Source: Saccharina japonica (Eukaryota > Sar > Phaeophyceae > Laminariales > Laminariaceae). From it: a stretch of 64,000 nucleotides of DNA. The stretch is from the NCBI GenBank assembly GCA_008828725.1, contig MEHQ01000139.1, positions 21,239 to 85,238 of the forward strand, written 5' to 3'. The notes beneath the pieces are model-generated. The model was not told the DNA's origin and ran no database searches. It saw nothing but the letters and a program-made list of their open reading frames with translations. Each line of letters begins with the position of its first letter. Positions within the stretch are counted from its first letter, which is position 1. Made by a program: the position numbers and the translations under genes. Below are positions 22,855 through 34,036 of the stretch, piece by piece.

Positions 22855-23986
22855 TTACCTTGTTAGAGCTTCTGACACAAACTCTGCCCCCTCCACTCCC
22901 GCTCTTACGTAAACCATGAACGCCAGGGACTTCCATCTCCCCGCCCTTTGGATTTGAATGTCCGATGCACCTTGTGCCGCCAGCTGCGTGGCCCCACCAA
23001 TCCTACCTGAGTGCAAGGCGTACTGCGCCGGGTCTCTACCCAAACTACTAACCATCCGCCTCAAGGCCTTCGTCGCTACCGCGCGCGTGATAACGTTCCA
23101 CCCGCTTGCCGTGCGTGTCTGCATGAGCGGTGCTGACCCGCTCAACTCGGGGTACAGGTCCAGCAGATCCAAAATAGTTTCCAGAGCCCCGTAACCCCTT
23201 ACACCTCTCGTCGCTTGGTCCTTCCCTACCGTTACGCTCGTCCTGGTAACGGTTGCCCCAAACCTCTTGTTGTCTGACTTGGACGCGCGGAACTTCACTT
23301 CTACTCTGTCCGCTATGCGCCTGTCATCCCACACCAGTTGTGACGCTCCCGCAAAAAAATTCCAAGTCCCTTCTCGTCAGACAAAAGTCCGGGTGTACCA
23401 AGCCATTACCAAAAGCCCAAATTTCCGAGGCTCTGCACAATAGATGGAACGACAAAGCGAAACCGCACCACACTACCCACCCTTCGGTCTCTACACCGGC
23501 TACGCACCCCCTCTCCTTGGCAAACAGTTCCCACGACAAAGTTTTCCTCACCTTGGGGCGTACCTCCGACTTTCCGTGTGCTCTGTCGATCCCTTTTCCT
23601 ACTGCTGTCACCATGCAGTGCGACGTGGGCAATTCCCAACCCTCAAACATTCTGTGGAAATACTTGATCGCGGCTAGATACCCTCGAACCGTCTGACTCT
23701 GGTTTTTGAAGCTAAAGCATTGCAACGCCATGAATTTCGTCAGCTCTTTAACTGCCGCATCGACTCCGTCCCTTTCCAACAGCCACGCCCCCTTTTCTTC
23801 TATCGCCCTCAGACGGCACCACGTTTGCCATTGATTCCAGTACACCTTTTGCGTGCCTCCACCCACCGAGGCCAACGCTAGGGTCTCCACCAATATTTTC
23901 GCCTCGTCCTCATTCCCTCCTTCTCCCGCGTATGATCCTGCTCGGAGGGGTTTGAGAAGTCTGCAGTTCGTGTCATCGCATCCCAT
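22855..23986 (-). pseudogene. Tyrosine recombinase, frameshifted (copy A)
   Basis: Two overlapping frames together cover a full recombinase. 23986-23324 (220 codons) holds the SAM-like core-binding domain and catalytic Arg I (FHLLCRASEIW). 23334-22855 holds the rest: HxxR box (LHSGRIGG), the Trp of the usual His/Trp position (AGRWKS) and the nucleophile Tyr (FMVYVR). The break is at a T7 run near 23350, where copy B has a register that stays open, so a one-base slip is likely. The enzyme would integrate a circular cDNA. It overlaps the RNase H frame by about 109 nt in a different register, an arrangement seen in related elements. Confidence 0.85.
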
Positions 23987-24650
23987 ACCACGTCATCCAT
24001 GTACTCTGTGGGAAAATTGGGCTGTAGAATGGTCTCGAAAAATTCGCACCCGCTCTGCCCTATACTTTGCTCTCTCCATTTCCCGTGAACGAGTGTGTGC
24101 AGGTTGCGCGCGATCTGTTCTTTTGGCCATCTGGAAATGCCGTCAGCCACCACATTCTGCACACCTGGAATGTGTTTTGCGTCATGGGTCCAACCGCTCG
24201 CGATTTCCAGTCTACGCAATAATCTCATGGCTAGGGCCGCTCGTCTGTTACGTGATCCTCCACATCTGTTAATCCACGACACTGCTGCCACGTTGTCTCC
24301 TCTCAACAGTACTGGATCTCCTGGTGTTTTCGGCCTGTCGTTCAAAAGGACTTGTGTCACGTACGCTGTCATTACCATGCCACAGAGTTCGAGCAAGTTG
24401 ATCGTTATTGCGTGCTCGCCCTTCGTTACCACATGTTTTCGCAGAAGCTCGGACAGCCCGTGGTTTAGATCGTATCTCCAATACACCTGGAGCTCTGGGC
24501 AAAACCCCCCGACTGCAGTAAAGCTTGCGTCTGAATAGTAACGGCGTGAGGTAGTTCGTTGTACGTGTGCGTAAAAAGGTGCTCCAAGCGACTCACCGGC
24601 GTTAACCAAGTTGTGGTCGATTGCCCACTTCCAGAAGGCAATACCAGTTT
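23878..24650 (-). pseudogene. Ribonuclease H domain (copy A)
   Basis: RNase H of the DIRS-order pol. Visible motifs in order: YSDASFTAVGG (first Asp), INLLELCGMV (Glu), LLRGDNVAAVSWINR (Asp), HIPGVQNVVADGISRWP (His and last Asp). All four acidic positions are kept. The frame is open from about 24650 (FWKWAIDHNLVNAGE) to 23878 and differs from the RT frame, because about 19 nt present in copy B near 52505-52525 are missing here. The enzyme degrades RNA in the RNA/DNA hybrid during reverse transcription. Confidence 0.85.
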
Positions 24651-25970
24651 AACTAGTTTCCGCGTCCGTTTTTTCGACTTAGCTATTTTGTGAAGATCGG
24701 TCAAACGTAAAAGCTGCCAGACAAAATATCGTCCCGCTCTGATTACATACATGAGGTTCCATAATTTGCCGGCCATGCTGAGAACGGCCTGCGCGCCTGC
24801 ATGCGTTTTGCTACTCGGCCACTCAAGTTCTAGGAGTAGTCTAATCGCTTCTATCCTTTCCTTAGTGACAGAGATTCGCATGGTGTGGGTGTTGATGGTA
24901 AAACCGAGAGCATCTACGGTTGAGTTCCAATTTGTGCTCTTCTTCGGGGCAAGGATTGGAGTTTCACCTTTTTCGCCTGGTCCAAATAATCTTACGTTAT
25001 CTGATGCAAGAGAAGCCGACGCTATTGGGGCTGTCTGACCTGAGGCGTTGAGCTGCACGCTGGCCATAATGAAATCATCCACGTAGACGGACGTTAAAAA
25101 CGGTTCGTTCGGCCCGCCCCTTCGCGGGGCGTTAACTCTTACTCCGGTTGGAATCCGGGTTGGACTTCCGGTCTCCCACGGCTTCACGATTTTGACGTGC
25201 GACATCATGGCCTTTCCTTCTGGTAGGATAACGGCGCTATTTACCGTAGTGTTACAGTGGGCGTGTTCGGCCGCTGCGGCCATGAGGCCCCAGTACCCTG
25301 GCGAGGCTGCCCATCCAAAAGTGAGTCTGAAATCCGTTACCAAAACGTCGTCTATCACATAACAAAAGTTCTGTGCCTGGTGCGGTGCAATTCTAACATT
25401 CCTGAAAGCGTCCGTTACGTCTGCCTTTGCCACAAGTATACGGCGGTGTGGGAACCTTATTCGAAGGTCTGTAAGAGCTTTTAGAAGTGCGGGGAGGGCG
25501 TCACCACAGAGACATTTTGGAACCTCTTCGGTCTGTGTGTCTCTGTTTAATCCCCCCTTCTCCCCCCTGGCCGCTCCGGCCTCAAACGAGTAGTCGTTAA
25601 TGATTCTGACCTTGTGTGTGACCACCGCCCCCAGAGGTGGCCACCCGTAGCCCTTTTAATGAGGCAGCCGATTCTCTGTCAAACACTCGCACTCGATTTC
25701 GTCTAACATCTTCATACAGTTTTCCCAAACTAGGTCCATGTGTTCTGCCACGGTGCTGTGATTTCCATACTGTATTGCTCTAGTTGGGTCGAGGTCCGTA
25801 ACAGATGTTTTCACCGGGACGCCATTCTTGATAATGTCTACGAGCTCCGTTTTTGCTGGGAAGCCTTTAATATCCCCAAAATAGTGTTCCACTTGACTGA
25901 GAGAAAGGAGGTGACACCAAGGTGCCTCCGATTCCAACAGCCACGTCTCCCACGCTACCATCGCGTACAT
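24651..25970 (-). pseudogene. Reverse transcriptase (copy A)
   Basis: Frame 25625-24651 holds the RT core: motif A VAKADVTDAFRNV, an FGWAASPGYWGLM box, and motif C SVYVDDFIMA with the catalytic Asp pair. The part before it (25970-25656, SQVEHYFGDIKGFPAKTEL) is in another frame, split by a lesion near 25640-25700. In copy B (54527-54198) the same junction reads through. Gag runs into this segment by an overlap (gag stop at 25867). The catalytic residues look intact, so the breaks, not active-site loss, disable it. Confidence 0.87.
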
Positions 25971-28274
25971 GTAACAGCTCTGTGCCTATTTCTGCCATCT
26001 CTCGAATGGTTCGTTTCGTTCTAGCAAGGTCGTAGGTTTTGGCGGCCATCAACGCTTTTGTTTGATTCCATTTTTCGTTCAGCTCAGCGATTTTTGCTTG
26101 TCTGCTGTTGCCATTGTTGGTTACATTGCATGTCTGAACTTGAGTGTAGTACGCTTCTTCTCCATCTGAAGGAGCTACTTGTCGCCCCGACTCGGGCACA
26201 TATTTTTCTTTTGCGTACTTGCTTAAGTTGGTTGCCTTTGAGGACTCTCGCCAGCCTTGCGTCGACTGGACACGACCAACGTCAGGCAACTGGCCATGAC
26301 TCTGGAATTTATTTTCCGACCGGGACTCATGATCCGGCAACTGGCCGTGACCATGCCGCCCCTGCGGTGCTTTTGAGTACTCTCGCAAGCCTTGCGCCGA
26401 CTGGGCACGCCCAAGGCCAGACAACTGGCCATGACCTTGGTAACGCTGTCTAGATTTACTGCTATCCTGTTCCGACTCGGAACGATCAAGGGCAGGCAAC
26501 TGGCCATGCCCACAGTAATTCTGTCTTGCGTTATTGTTTTTAGACAGTCCCAACTCGGGACCATCACGGACAGGCGACTGGCCATGCCCACAGTAGTTAT
26601 GTACCGTGTGATTGAATTTCGGCTCGAAACTACCAGGGTTCGGCAACTCACCTTGCTCCTGGCAACGCAGTGTGATCCTACCGCCACTCTGTTCCGACTC
26701 GTTACCCGTCAATTCCGGCAACTGACAACAATCATGCCTAGCGTTGCTACTTTTCGTACTGCTATGCTGTTCAGTAAAAGTTGTCCTACTGTCAAGAACC
26801 AACTCGGCACATTCACGGTCACACGAATCACCCACGGACACCGCTTGCGACACCGATCCCGTTTGGGGCGCGCCAGTCAGTCCCATCGACTTACTGGTGT
26901 CCACGAACGGCGAAACTCCGCCCTCCACCTTGCGCCACTTGCCGTCCGGCCCCGCCATCAGCCGAGGCCCGCCCTGTCAATTACCACCACCTCCTCTCCC
27001 CGCTCCGGGTCCCTGCCTGCCCTGGGATCCGCCACCTCTCCCCTGGTTCTGCCCGTGCGAGAAGCTGAACCTCGCGACGGCCGCCGGAGGCTGCTGCTGT
27101 TGCTGTGGCTGCTGCTGTTGTTGTTGCTGCTGCAGCTGCTGTGGCTGCTGTGGCTGCTGCTGCTGCTGCTGCTGCTGATGCTAGTGGTGGTACCTCGGCG
27201 GCGGCGGCGGCGGCGGCGGGCAGGGCAGCCCCGGGGCCCCCGTACCGTCCTGAACGAAAGGGCCATGCGAATATTGGCAGTTGCTTCTGTCGCACTGTTG
27301 CCTCCGCCACGCGAAATGGCAGGTCCCTTCCGGTGTCCGTATCTGCTGCAGGCCCGATACAAACGGCCAACCCGCCCGCGGTCCCCCGTCCGTCCGCGGC
27401 CGCGTAGCTGGTGGGAGCCCTCCTGTGTTCGCCTTTCTCTTGTGCCGTGTTTCTGTCGCCGTCGTACCGCCCAGCCTCGGCACTTCCAGCGATGTTTCCA
27501 TCCGACCCAGCAAACTGCAACTTCCTCGCGATGTCAGTTCTCGGAGCATCGTGAAGGCTGGTGCATTTATCCCGGCACACTCACCTTCCGGCGGGGCGGA
27601 GTTGGGAAAGGCAGTCTTCACCGGAACCGCGGCGTCTAAAACCAATCCGAAAAAGTCGTTGATGTCTCTGCTGGCCACGAAAATCACTCGCCCGCGAACT
27701 TGCTGCTGCCTTGGAAGTAGTGTGTTGTAATGCGTGTTCATGTACGCGGTGAGAGTCTTGGACATTTTCTGCCACTGCTCAATTAGAAGGTCCCGCCTGC
27801 CCTGCGACACGCCCCCTGCGGACTCCGCTGCTCCCTGTTGGATCACTTTCACCAGAACTTCGACGAACGTTTGGAATTGCACCTCTGAAGCTCGTCGCAC
27901 TGCCGCTGTTCCCGGCTCGACCGGAGGTAAAAACGCGTCTATGTCGACGTTTGCTATCGGGGGAGTGATCATGTCGATGAGCCGCTTGTTAGTGTCGACG
28001 ATAAACCTGAGCACATGAGACAAATCGCTGGACGAAACTGGCAGCACAAACAGACCACCTCGGAGCACAAACATCGCCGCTGCTTCTGCCTCCTGCCACA
28101 TCCTGATTTTTCGCTTGGTGGAGTCCGCCGAGATGGTACGGGCTTCTAAGCTGCTGACGTGCTCCATGCCCCCAAATGGGCCACCCACGCCACCCCACGG
28201 TGGCTGCAAAGGAGGCCCTCCCCCCTGCCACCATCTTGGGAACTGCATGCCCAGAAGATGCTGTGGCTGCAGCA

Positions 28275-28325
<51 letters not shown>

Positions 28326-28667
28326 ACCTCGGCGGCGGCGGCGGCGGCGGCGGCGGGCAGGGCAACGCTGTTGCTGCTGCTGTAGCGGCTGTTGTGCTGG
28401 TTGCTACTGCGCTGGCTGTTGTTGCAAGACTTTTTTGAGCAGCAAAACGGCTTCCAGTAGCTACTCAGCTGGCGTCTGCCTGCTGCCGCTGCTTCCTAGC
28501 GGCTCGTCGGCTCGAGCTACGCCGCTGCCGGAGCCCGTGCCCGAGCCTGCTCCAAGATCCTCTCCCTCGGTGCTGACGGTGCCCTCTCCGTCTTTCTCCT
28601 CTTCGATTCTCCTTCCCTCGCTGTCATTCGCCGCAAAGCGAGCCCGTCGCTTGCCTGCGTTGCCCAT
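25867..28667 (-). pseudogene. Gag-like protein with CCCH zinc finger and peptide repeats (copy A)
   Basis: Start ATG at 28667 (MGNAGKRRARF), 9 nt after terminal repeat A1. Stops occur soon after (TAG at 28461-28463 and another before the Q tract) and again at 27181-27183. Segment order: basic/acidic N-terminus; poly-Gln and poly-Pro; a conserved core (STKRKIRMWQE ... MNTHYNTLLPRQ ... VIFVASRDINDFFGLVLDA); a CCCH zinc finger at 27321-27265 with spacing C-x8-C-x4-C-x3-H; a second P/Q tract; and a region with about eight HGQLP peptide repeats (26720-26270). It ends overlapping the RT frame. The zinc finger probably binds RNA. A Gag with a CCCH finger in place of CCHC knuckles is unusual in my experience. 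Confidence 0.75.
28276..28323. repeat. (CTG)16 microsatellite coding for poly-Gln
   Basis: Sixteen pure CTG units (CAG on the coding strand), inside gag copy A, followed by a GGC run that codes for proline. A mixed CTG/TTG tract lies at 27085-27180 and another in copy C at 1496-1590. Confidence 0.95.
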
Positions 28668-28675
28668 CTTTCCCG

Positions 28676-28890
28676 AAAAAACGCTCAAACCAATACCAAA
28701 CCTCTGCTCGCTGCACCTCCCCTTGCGCTCTGCGTGCTGCTCTGCTGTTCGCTTCGCTGCTCGCCAGCAAGTGTCCAGGTTTCACAACACTTTCCCATAA
28801 CGCCTTCCACTTTATTACAACCCCTTTTCCCTCCCACAATCTTGCCTCTTCAAATTGCACAAACTCCATATTCGAAATGAATTTGAATTT
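28676..28890 (-). repeat. Terminal repeat A1 (5' end of copy A)
   Basis: Direct-orientation partner of A2. It abuts the gag start almost without a leader. To its right, 28895-28937 is a fragment of family G (TGATCACAAGACTCTGCC), and 28938-29187 shows nothing I recognise. Confidence 0.75.
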
Positions 28891-29187
28891 ATTAACTCTG
28901 ATCACAAGACTCTGCCTGACCCAGGCGTGTCTATACACTCAAAGCCCGCGCGTCATGAAGCTATCTGCTCGACTCTTGTTCTTGCTGCGCCCACGACGCC
29001 GTCCACGGAGAACATTTCCACCGTCGCAACCGCCGGGTGACGTTTTCGATCCAACAACCACGTGTAACACAAAACACAAAAAACAGAGACGGGCCCTTCT
29101 CCCCAGCAAGAACCCGAGACGGCGCTCACCTTCGCCGACCCGTTCGACAATAGCATGACAGGTGCTTACCTTTCACCGTCGAAGTGC

Positions 29188-30232
29188 TACCGCCAAACCT
29201 ACTTGCAACACGCACGGGAGACGCTTACCTCATCTCCCGATCGGCGGCGATTGACAAAGTGCTCACCTCACGCTTCAACCAAATACCGCCGAGGTACTCT
29301 ACCAAGTTGCTATTGATAGACCGACAAACTCCCAAAATCTACAGAACTCAAATCGCAATCAGACCCAGGTATGCAGGGGAATATCAGCCAGCCCTCCGGA
29401 ACTTACACCCGGACTCCAGATACTGAAGCTCTCAACAACCAGAATCCAGGTTGCCAGATTCCCAACACCCAGAAGACCCCCTGGATCGCTGTTGATGGTG
29501 TTGTACAGGGTCGCGATTGATGCTGCCGACCCGACTGGTTCCTCGTGTCTCCGTGACGACCGGTTCTTCTAACTGTCTTCGAAATGCTTGCTGTTTAGCT
29601 TGCCCTTCCGTCCCTGCGGACATGTATACCCTCCCCGCGACGCTGGTTCGGACAGCCGTGGTGCATCTCAGTACCCTAGCGCCCGCCCTGGCAACCCCAC
29701 CCCTGCCCGACGTATAACTACCGTCGACGCAAAGCGGGAATCCCGATCATAGCCCGGTGACAGCGTAGGCGCTCTCCTCCTCGCCGTCCCGCCACTGTGA
29801 CACCCTTCCAGCCCAGCGCGCGTGCGCGCAAGTGCTACCGTCAAACCAACCTGCAACACCCCCGAGAGATGCTTACCTCATCTCTCGATCGGCAGCGATT
29901 GACCAAGTGCTCACCTCACTTTTGAACCTATACTCTTCAGAGTATCGATAGCGACCAGGCCCTGGTTACGGTCGAAAACGTGAGTATCAGCCAGCCGTTC
30001 GGATGCCATACTCGGACTGCAGATACCGGAGTTCCCGACAACCAGGATCCAGTTCACCAGAGGTTCGACTTTCAGAAGACATCCGGGTCGCGTTTGATGG
30101 CGTTGTACAGGGTCGCGGTTGATGGTGTCGCTAAACCCACTAAGTTATTCTCTCTCCCGTGACGACCCGCTCTTCCACTGTCTCGTAAACTTGCTGTTTG
30201 GCTCGTCCTCCCGTCCATGCGAGTTCGCCCTC
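29188..30232. repeat. Old direct duplication, two diverged units
   Basis: Units at about 29188-29620 and 29822-30232 share blocks such as AGTGCTACCG, GATCGGC.GCGATTGAC, AATATCAGCCAGCC, GTTGTACAGGGTCGCG and TTGCTGTTT.GCT, with many substitutions and gaps. The spacing is about 634 bp. Neither unit keeps a shared open frame. Origin unknown. Confidence 0.65.
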
Positions 30233-31245
30233 ATTCGCGGGGTTTCGTATGCCACGATAGTGGGGACAGAAAGATGTGGTCGGGAGAACCGGGAGGGTTA
30301 AACATGCACACAATGTTTTCCCGTCAACTTCATTCATTTCCTCACGTTTCTGTCCATGTTTGTTCCATAGGAGCAAAATATCATCTGTTTCACCCCGCGG
30401 CTTAGTACCTTTTCGGTTCCACGACCACCCACAGGTACTTCGTGCACGCCGACGAGGATCTGTCATTACCCAAATAATACACCAGCAATACTACTTGTCG
30501 TCTTTACGTATGCTGGGTGGAGTTCTGCTGCTGGCAACGGGAAGTTTCTCAAAGGAGTTCTCGTTCCATTATGTTGGAAATATTTATACAACCGAAACCC
30601 CTGCCACGGACCTTCGCCGGGAAGCACGGATTTATACCCGATAGTAATGGCCGATGACAAACGGTTTTACGGCTCCGCCGTACACGTACTGACGATAACG
30701 GCGAACCCAAATGCATAGCCGAATAATCTGTATCATACTGACTGTTGGCCAAACTGTGTCCTTCACGTCAACGTCTCGTCGAAGCATAGCCAGTGATTTA
30801 TAGTCGGTCATGTGACTTACCCCAGACAGCTTCGTCCAACGATATACTGTAACTGGTGGTACAGGTCGGCATCCTAAGTGTGGTGAGTACACATGACTGC
30901 CTATGTTACGTCAAATGACCTGCATCGCTCAATTGTCGATGGTGATACATTCGCGTTATGGCCGTAGAAGCCCGGAAATAGAGAGAAGCTCAAGGAAACT
31001 GGCTCCCTTGACTGCTGGTGTTCTCTGCAATACCGAATGTATTTGAATGTCAGAATGCATCTGGTCCTCTGATCGTGAGGTATCGCTTGAGCCGCTGCTG
31101 CAGCGATATGCTCGGTGGTTTTCGTTAATTATGATCTTCCGCCATCTCGGAGGGAGAGCTCGCCTCCACCCACTCACGAGGCTGCTGTTTGCGTCATCCT
31201 ATTTGTGCCTTGTGATTATTTACGGTTGCAGGAGTTAAACACCTG
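30233..31245. other. Low-copy sequence, no gene assigned
   Basis: Several short frames look somewhat protein-like, for example minus 30892-30632 with a GTAAGT-like donor near 30822, and plus 31047-31160. None has enough support for a gene model. No repeat shared with the rest of the window was seen. Confidence 0.3.
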
Positions 31246-31366
31246 ATGATGGCGACAGCAGTAAGCGTGTGTCAATCACTTGAGGCCGAAAGAGGTGCGG
31301 TAAAAGAAGCCAGAGTGGCGGCGTCGTTCGGGTTGCAGAGCAACGGAAGCAGAGGCGAGACGCCAG
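31246..31366 (+). CDS. Candidate first exon, unknown protein
   Basis: Opens with ATG ATG at 31246, encodes an Ala/Glu/Arg-rich start (LEAERGAVKEARVAASFG) and ends at a strong donor CCAG|GTAAGC after 121 nt (phase 1). No convincing downstream exon was found: 31367-32596 contains only short frames, such as plus 31737-31946. A real gene whose next exon I could not place, or chance, are both possible. Confidence 0.35.
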
Positions 31367-32914
31367 GTAAGCCTGCTTGCTGTCGGGGTATGTACTCGGT
31401 GTATTGGCTAGGGTCGCTACGAATCCCTTACCGATACTTTTGGACTCTGTCACGTTCCATAAAGTTGTGTTTTGGTACTGCACGTAAAAATGTTCAGTTG
31501 TGCTGTATACAGCAGCAGCGCAGTACCAGCTCGTATGTGTTGTTATTGTATAAAGAGGCAGGCCCCTTCGGGCAAAAAATCAAAGAGCACTGCAAAAACA
31601 ACTTCGTTTTTTTTCTAGTTTCAAAACTATTTCTGGCATGATTTCCCCCTTTTTATGACTCCCTACGGAAAACGCCATTTCTCCTGTTATAATGCTCAGA
31701 CTTCCAACCGATTAGTAGTTTTAGAGAGCGTAGGTTATGGTCAACATTTGTGTCTCGGAAGCCGCATCGATCCGACGCCTTGTTCATCACAAAGAGTGCT
31801 CTCTCACTCAAAAACGACCCGCCATGCCCCTGGTACCCAAAGACAACCATGAAAAATGGCAGTTCCTCCGGCTTCTGATACTGTTTTTACTCCGATTTTC
31901 GATGAGGACGCCGTGCACTAGTAGGTTAACCTACCTGGTCCTCTAGTTTGACCGTCCGTGGCGTCCTACGTGGCCACAGCAGAGTGTAGATACCAAACAG
32001 GAGCTCCGAAACGATACAAAATATTTTGCTGCAGATCACTTTCGTTTCGTGATGCAAACACAGCAATCCTCGCGCTCCTTTGTAGATCCAAGAGCCCCAA
32101 CACCTCCTGATAATAGAGACTAGCGAACAAGCTATACGTTGGTCGGGCGGAGATATGAGCATTAGAACTGGAGCTATTTATGTCTTGTTCCGTAAGGAGT
32201 ACTGATATGGTGTTATTATACCGGAAATAGTATTGCTACTGTAAAAAAGACGAAACATATACGGTAGGGTTTTACCCAAAATCAGGTATACCTGGTCACT
32301 TTGGTGCTAAAAACAGATACAAAACTAAAAACAAGTACAAATCACACGCTAGGACACCTGTCATTGGCCAGCCTCATATCGTACCTGATTTTGGCATGAA
32401 ATGGTCAGGTACACATGGGTTTGTCTACCTTGTCTAGCATTCAACTGATTTTGGCGCACTTTGAGCCAATCAGAGACCATACGTACGTACACTGTCTCCT
32501 ATACGCCTGACACGAAGACATCACCATCACGACACTACGTGCATACGATCCGCCACAACGACACACAGACCATACGATACGCGCGTATACAGCACAATGG
32601 ACACAGACTGCAGTTTGTTTGCCGACGTGTGCAAGCGGTTCCTCGAGGATGGTCGAGGCTTTAAAGCTGGTAACGGGGGAGGGCGCCATCAGTACTCTTG
32701 CCGTGGCGCGAGAGGTATCTGCCCGGTGTATTCTTCACACCGTGCTATTAATAGGCCTCTTCCCAAACTTATACTGGGATGAGGCTACTCCGTACGAGGC
32801 CTCTTCTCGCTTCCCGCTATTAAATACGGTACTGCTGCTTGCTGACACGGTACGGGAAGCGAGCAGTTCAATCTCAAATTAACTCGATGTTTCGTTCGTA
32901 TGCTATCAATGTGG
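31367..32914. other. Unassigned region with a weak open frame at its end
   Basis: Mostly AT-richer low-copy DNA. At 32597-32882 two overlapping plus-strand frames start MDTDCSLFADVCKRFLEDG and MPTCASGSSRMVEALKLV; the second ends at TAA (32880-32882). They could be one frameshifted exon. Evidence is composition only. Confidence 0.25.
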
Positions 32915-33127
32915 CTACTATAGTAAACAGAATTGTATTCTATTTCAAACACGAGTAATTACTCGTACTCATACATATCCCCGGATCCTCCATCAGCATT
33001 CTTATAGATACGAATGGAAACCCCTGATATATTTGAATCCACCACACTCATGATGATATCCTTCAACAGTTCATCTCACTGAGCAAGGTCAGTACTCTTC
33101 TTCTACTCAGGTGCTCTACTGTCTACA
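32915..33127. repeat. G-family repeat, truncated
   Basis: Matches the distal part of the 13195-13629 copy, without its first section, and ends GTGCTCTACTGTCTACA at 33127. The next 90 bp are also shared with 13630-13715, which places it at the start of paralogous segment 2. Confidence 0.75.
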
Positions 33128-33665
33128 ATGCCCCCAAAAGCAAGTTACTACGCAAAGTAGATATCTCAACGAGCTTTGATAAAAAGTAAGCACCAACTCT
33201 ATAACGTCAAATAACACATTGATGTCGTTTGTGAATGATAACCGACCTTAATCAATGATACCGTATTCCACACTTCATTAATATCATATGCACGAACAAA
33301 AATCACGTAAATCACACGTCAAAATAACGACGCTCAACAACGCAAAATGTTCATAAAACACGAGTAAAACATACAAAACTAGGGAATAAGAGGCCTTCCC
33401 GCCCCCACGGCGGTAGGGCCATTAAAGCAAGTAGTAATGGAGATAATGGAGGCTCAAATTAAAAATAATATGCAGGAATACATAGGAAACAAATTGACTA
33501 CGAATATCCTTACTGTAATACTTCGTAGGAATACAAAGGTATGGTGAAGGAAACAGAAACGATGGGCATTGACTCCGAATCAATGCGGGTTGTTTGATGG
33601 AACATATTTATAATAGATGTGGCCAGGGGGGGCTGGTTGCTTCCTGAGAGCACGTTGTTTGTTGT

Positions 33666-33830
33666 GTGTCGGGTCAACATGCTCAAGTCTCCGGAGTCGT
33701 AGGTAGCAAAGGCTGATACTTCCGAGGTGATTTGACACACGACACGCAGTGAGACGTGGAAGTGTGGAGGGCGTAAGCTTTATCTTTTACCCATCCGCCG
33801 GAGGATTTAAAAAAAAGGAAAAAAAAAAAA
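33666..33830 (+). mobile_element. Short poly(A) retroposon with 12-bp target duplication
   Basis: A 165-bp insertion ending in an A-rich tail (AAAAAAAAGG then A11), flanked by GTTGTTTGTTGT at 33654-33665 and 33831-33842. Copy 1 shows the empty site near 14034 (GTTGTTTGTTGTTATCGG). Tail and duplication length indicate LINE-type target-primed insertion of an RNA. The source RNA is not recognised; it has no A/B boxes like the SINE and could be a small structural RNA or an mRNA end. Confidence 0.85.
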
Positions 33831-34036
33831 GTTGTTTGTTGTTGTCGGCTGTCTCGCGGTCATCGCGAAAGGGTCTTGCAAAACCGCTCGCGAGACTGGC
33901 TGTGCTGATGATCGAGATCATTTTTGGACTCGTGCATGCATTCATACCGATTTTCTCGTGCAAAATATTACAGGGCACAAATTCTACTCTGCAGCATTAT
34001 TGGTTGCTGGCTGTGTTACGCACGTACATCGTACAG

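Larger units (their letters stand above)
22380..28890 (-). mobile_element. DIRS-order tyrosine-recombinase retrotransposon, copy A
   Basis: The most complete copy, on the minus strand: terminal repeat A1 (28890-28676), gag (from 28667), RT, RNase H, tyrosine recombinase (to 22855), B segment, terminal repeat A2 (22606-22380). The terminal repeats are in direct orientation, unlike the inverted ends of DIRS1 itself and more like PAT/Kangaroo/Ngaro-type elements. No methyltransferase or hydrolase domain was seen. Elements of this order integrate with a tyrosine recombinase, not a DDE integrase, and make no target duplication. Several stops and frame breaks make this copy non-autonomous. Confidence 0.85.

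Noticed and set aside
26392..27639. 415-codon plus-strand frame
   Set aside because: Antisense of gag copy A. The minus strand carries the conserved zinc finger and peptide repeats, so the plus frame is a shadow.
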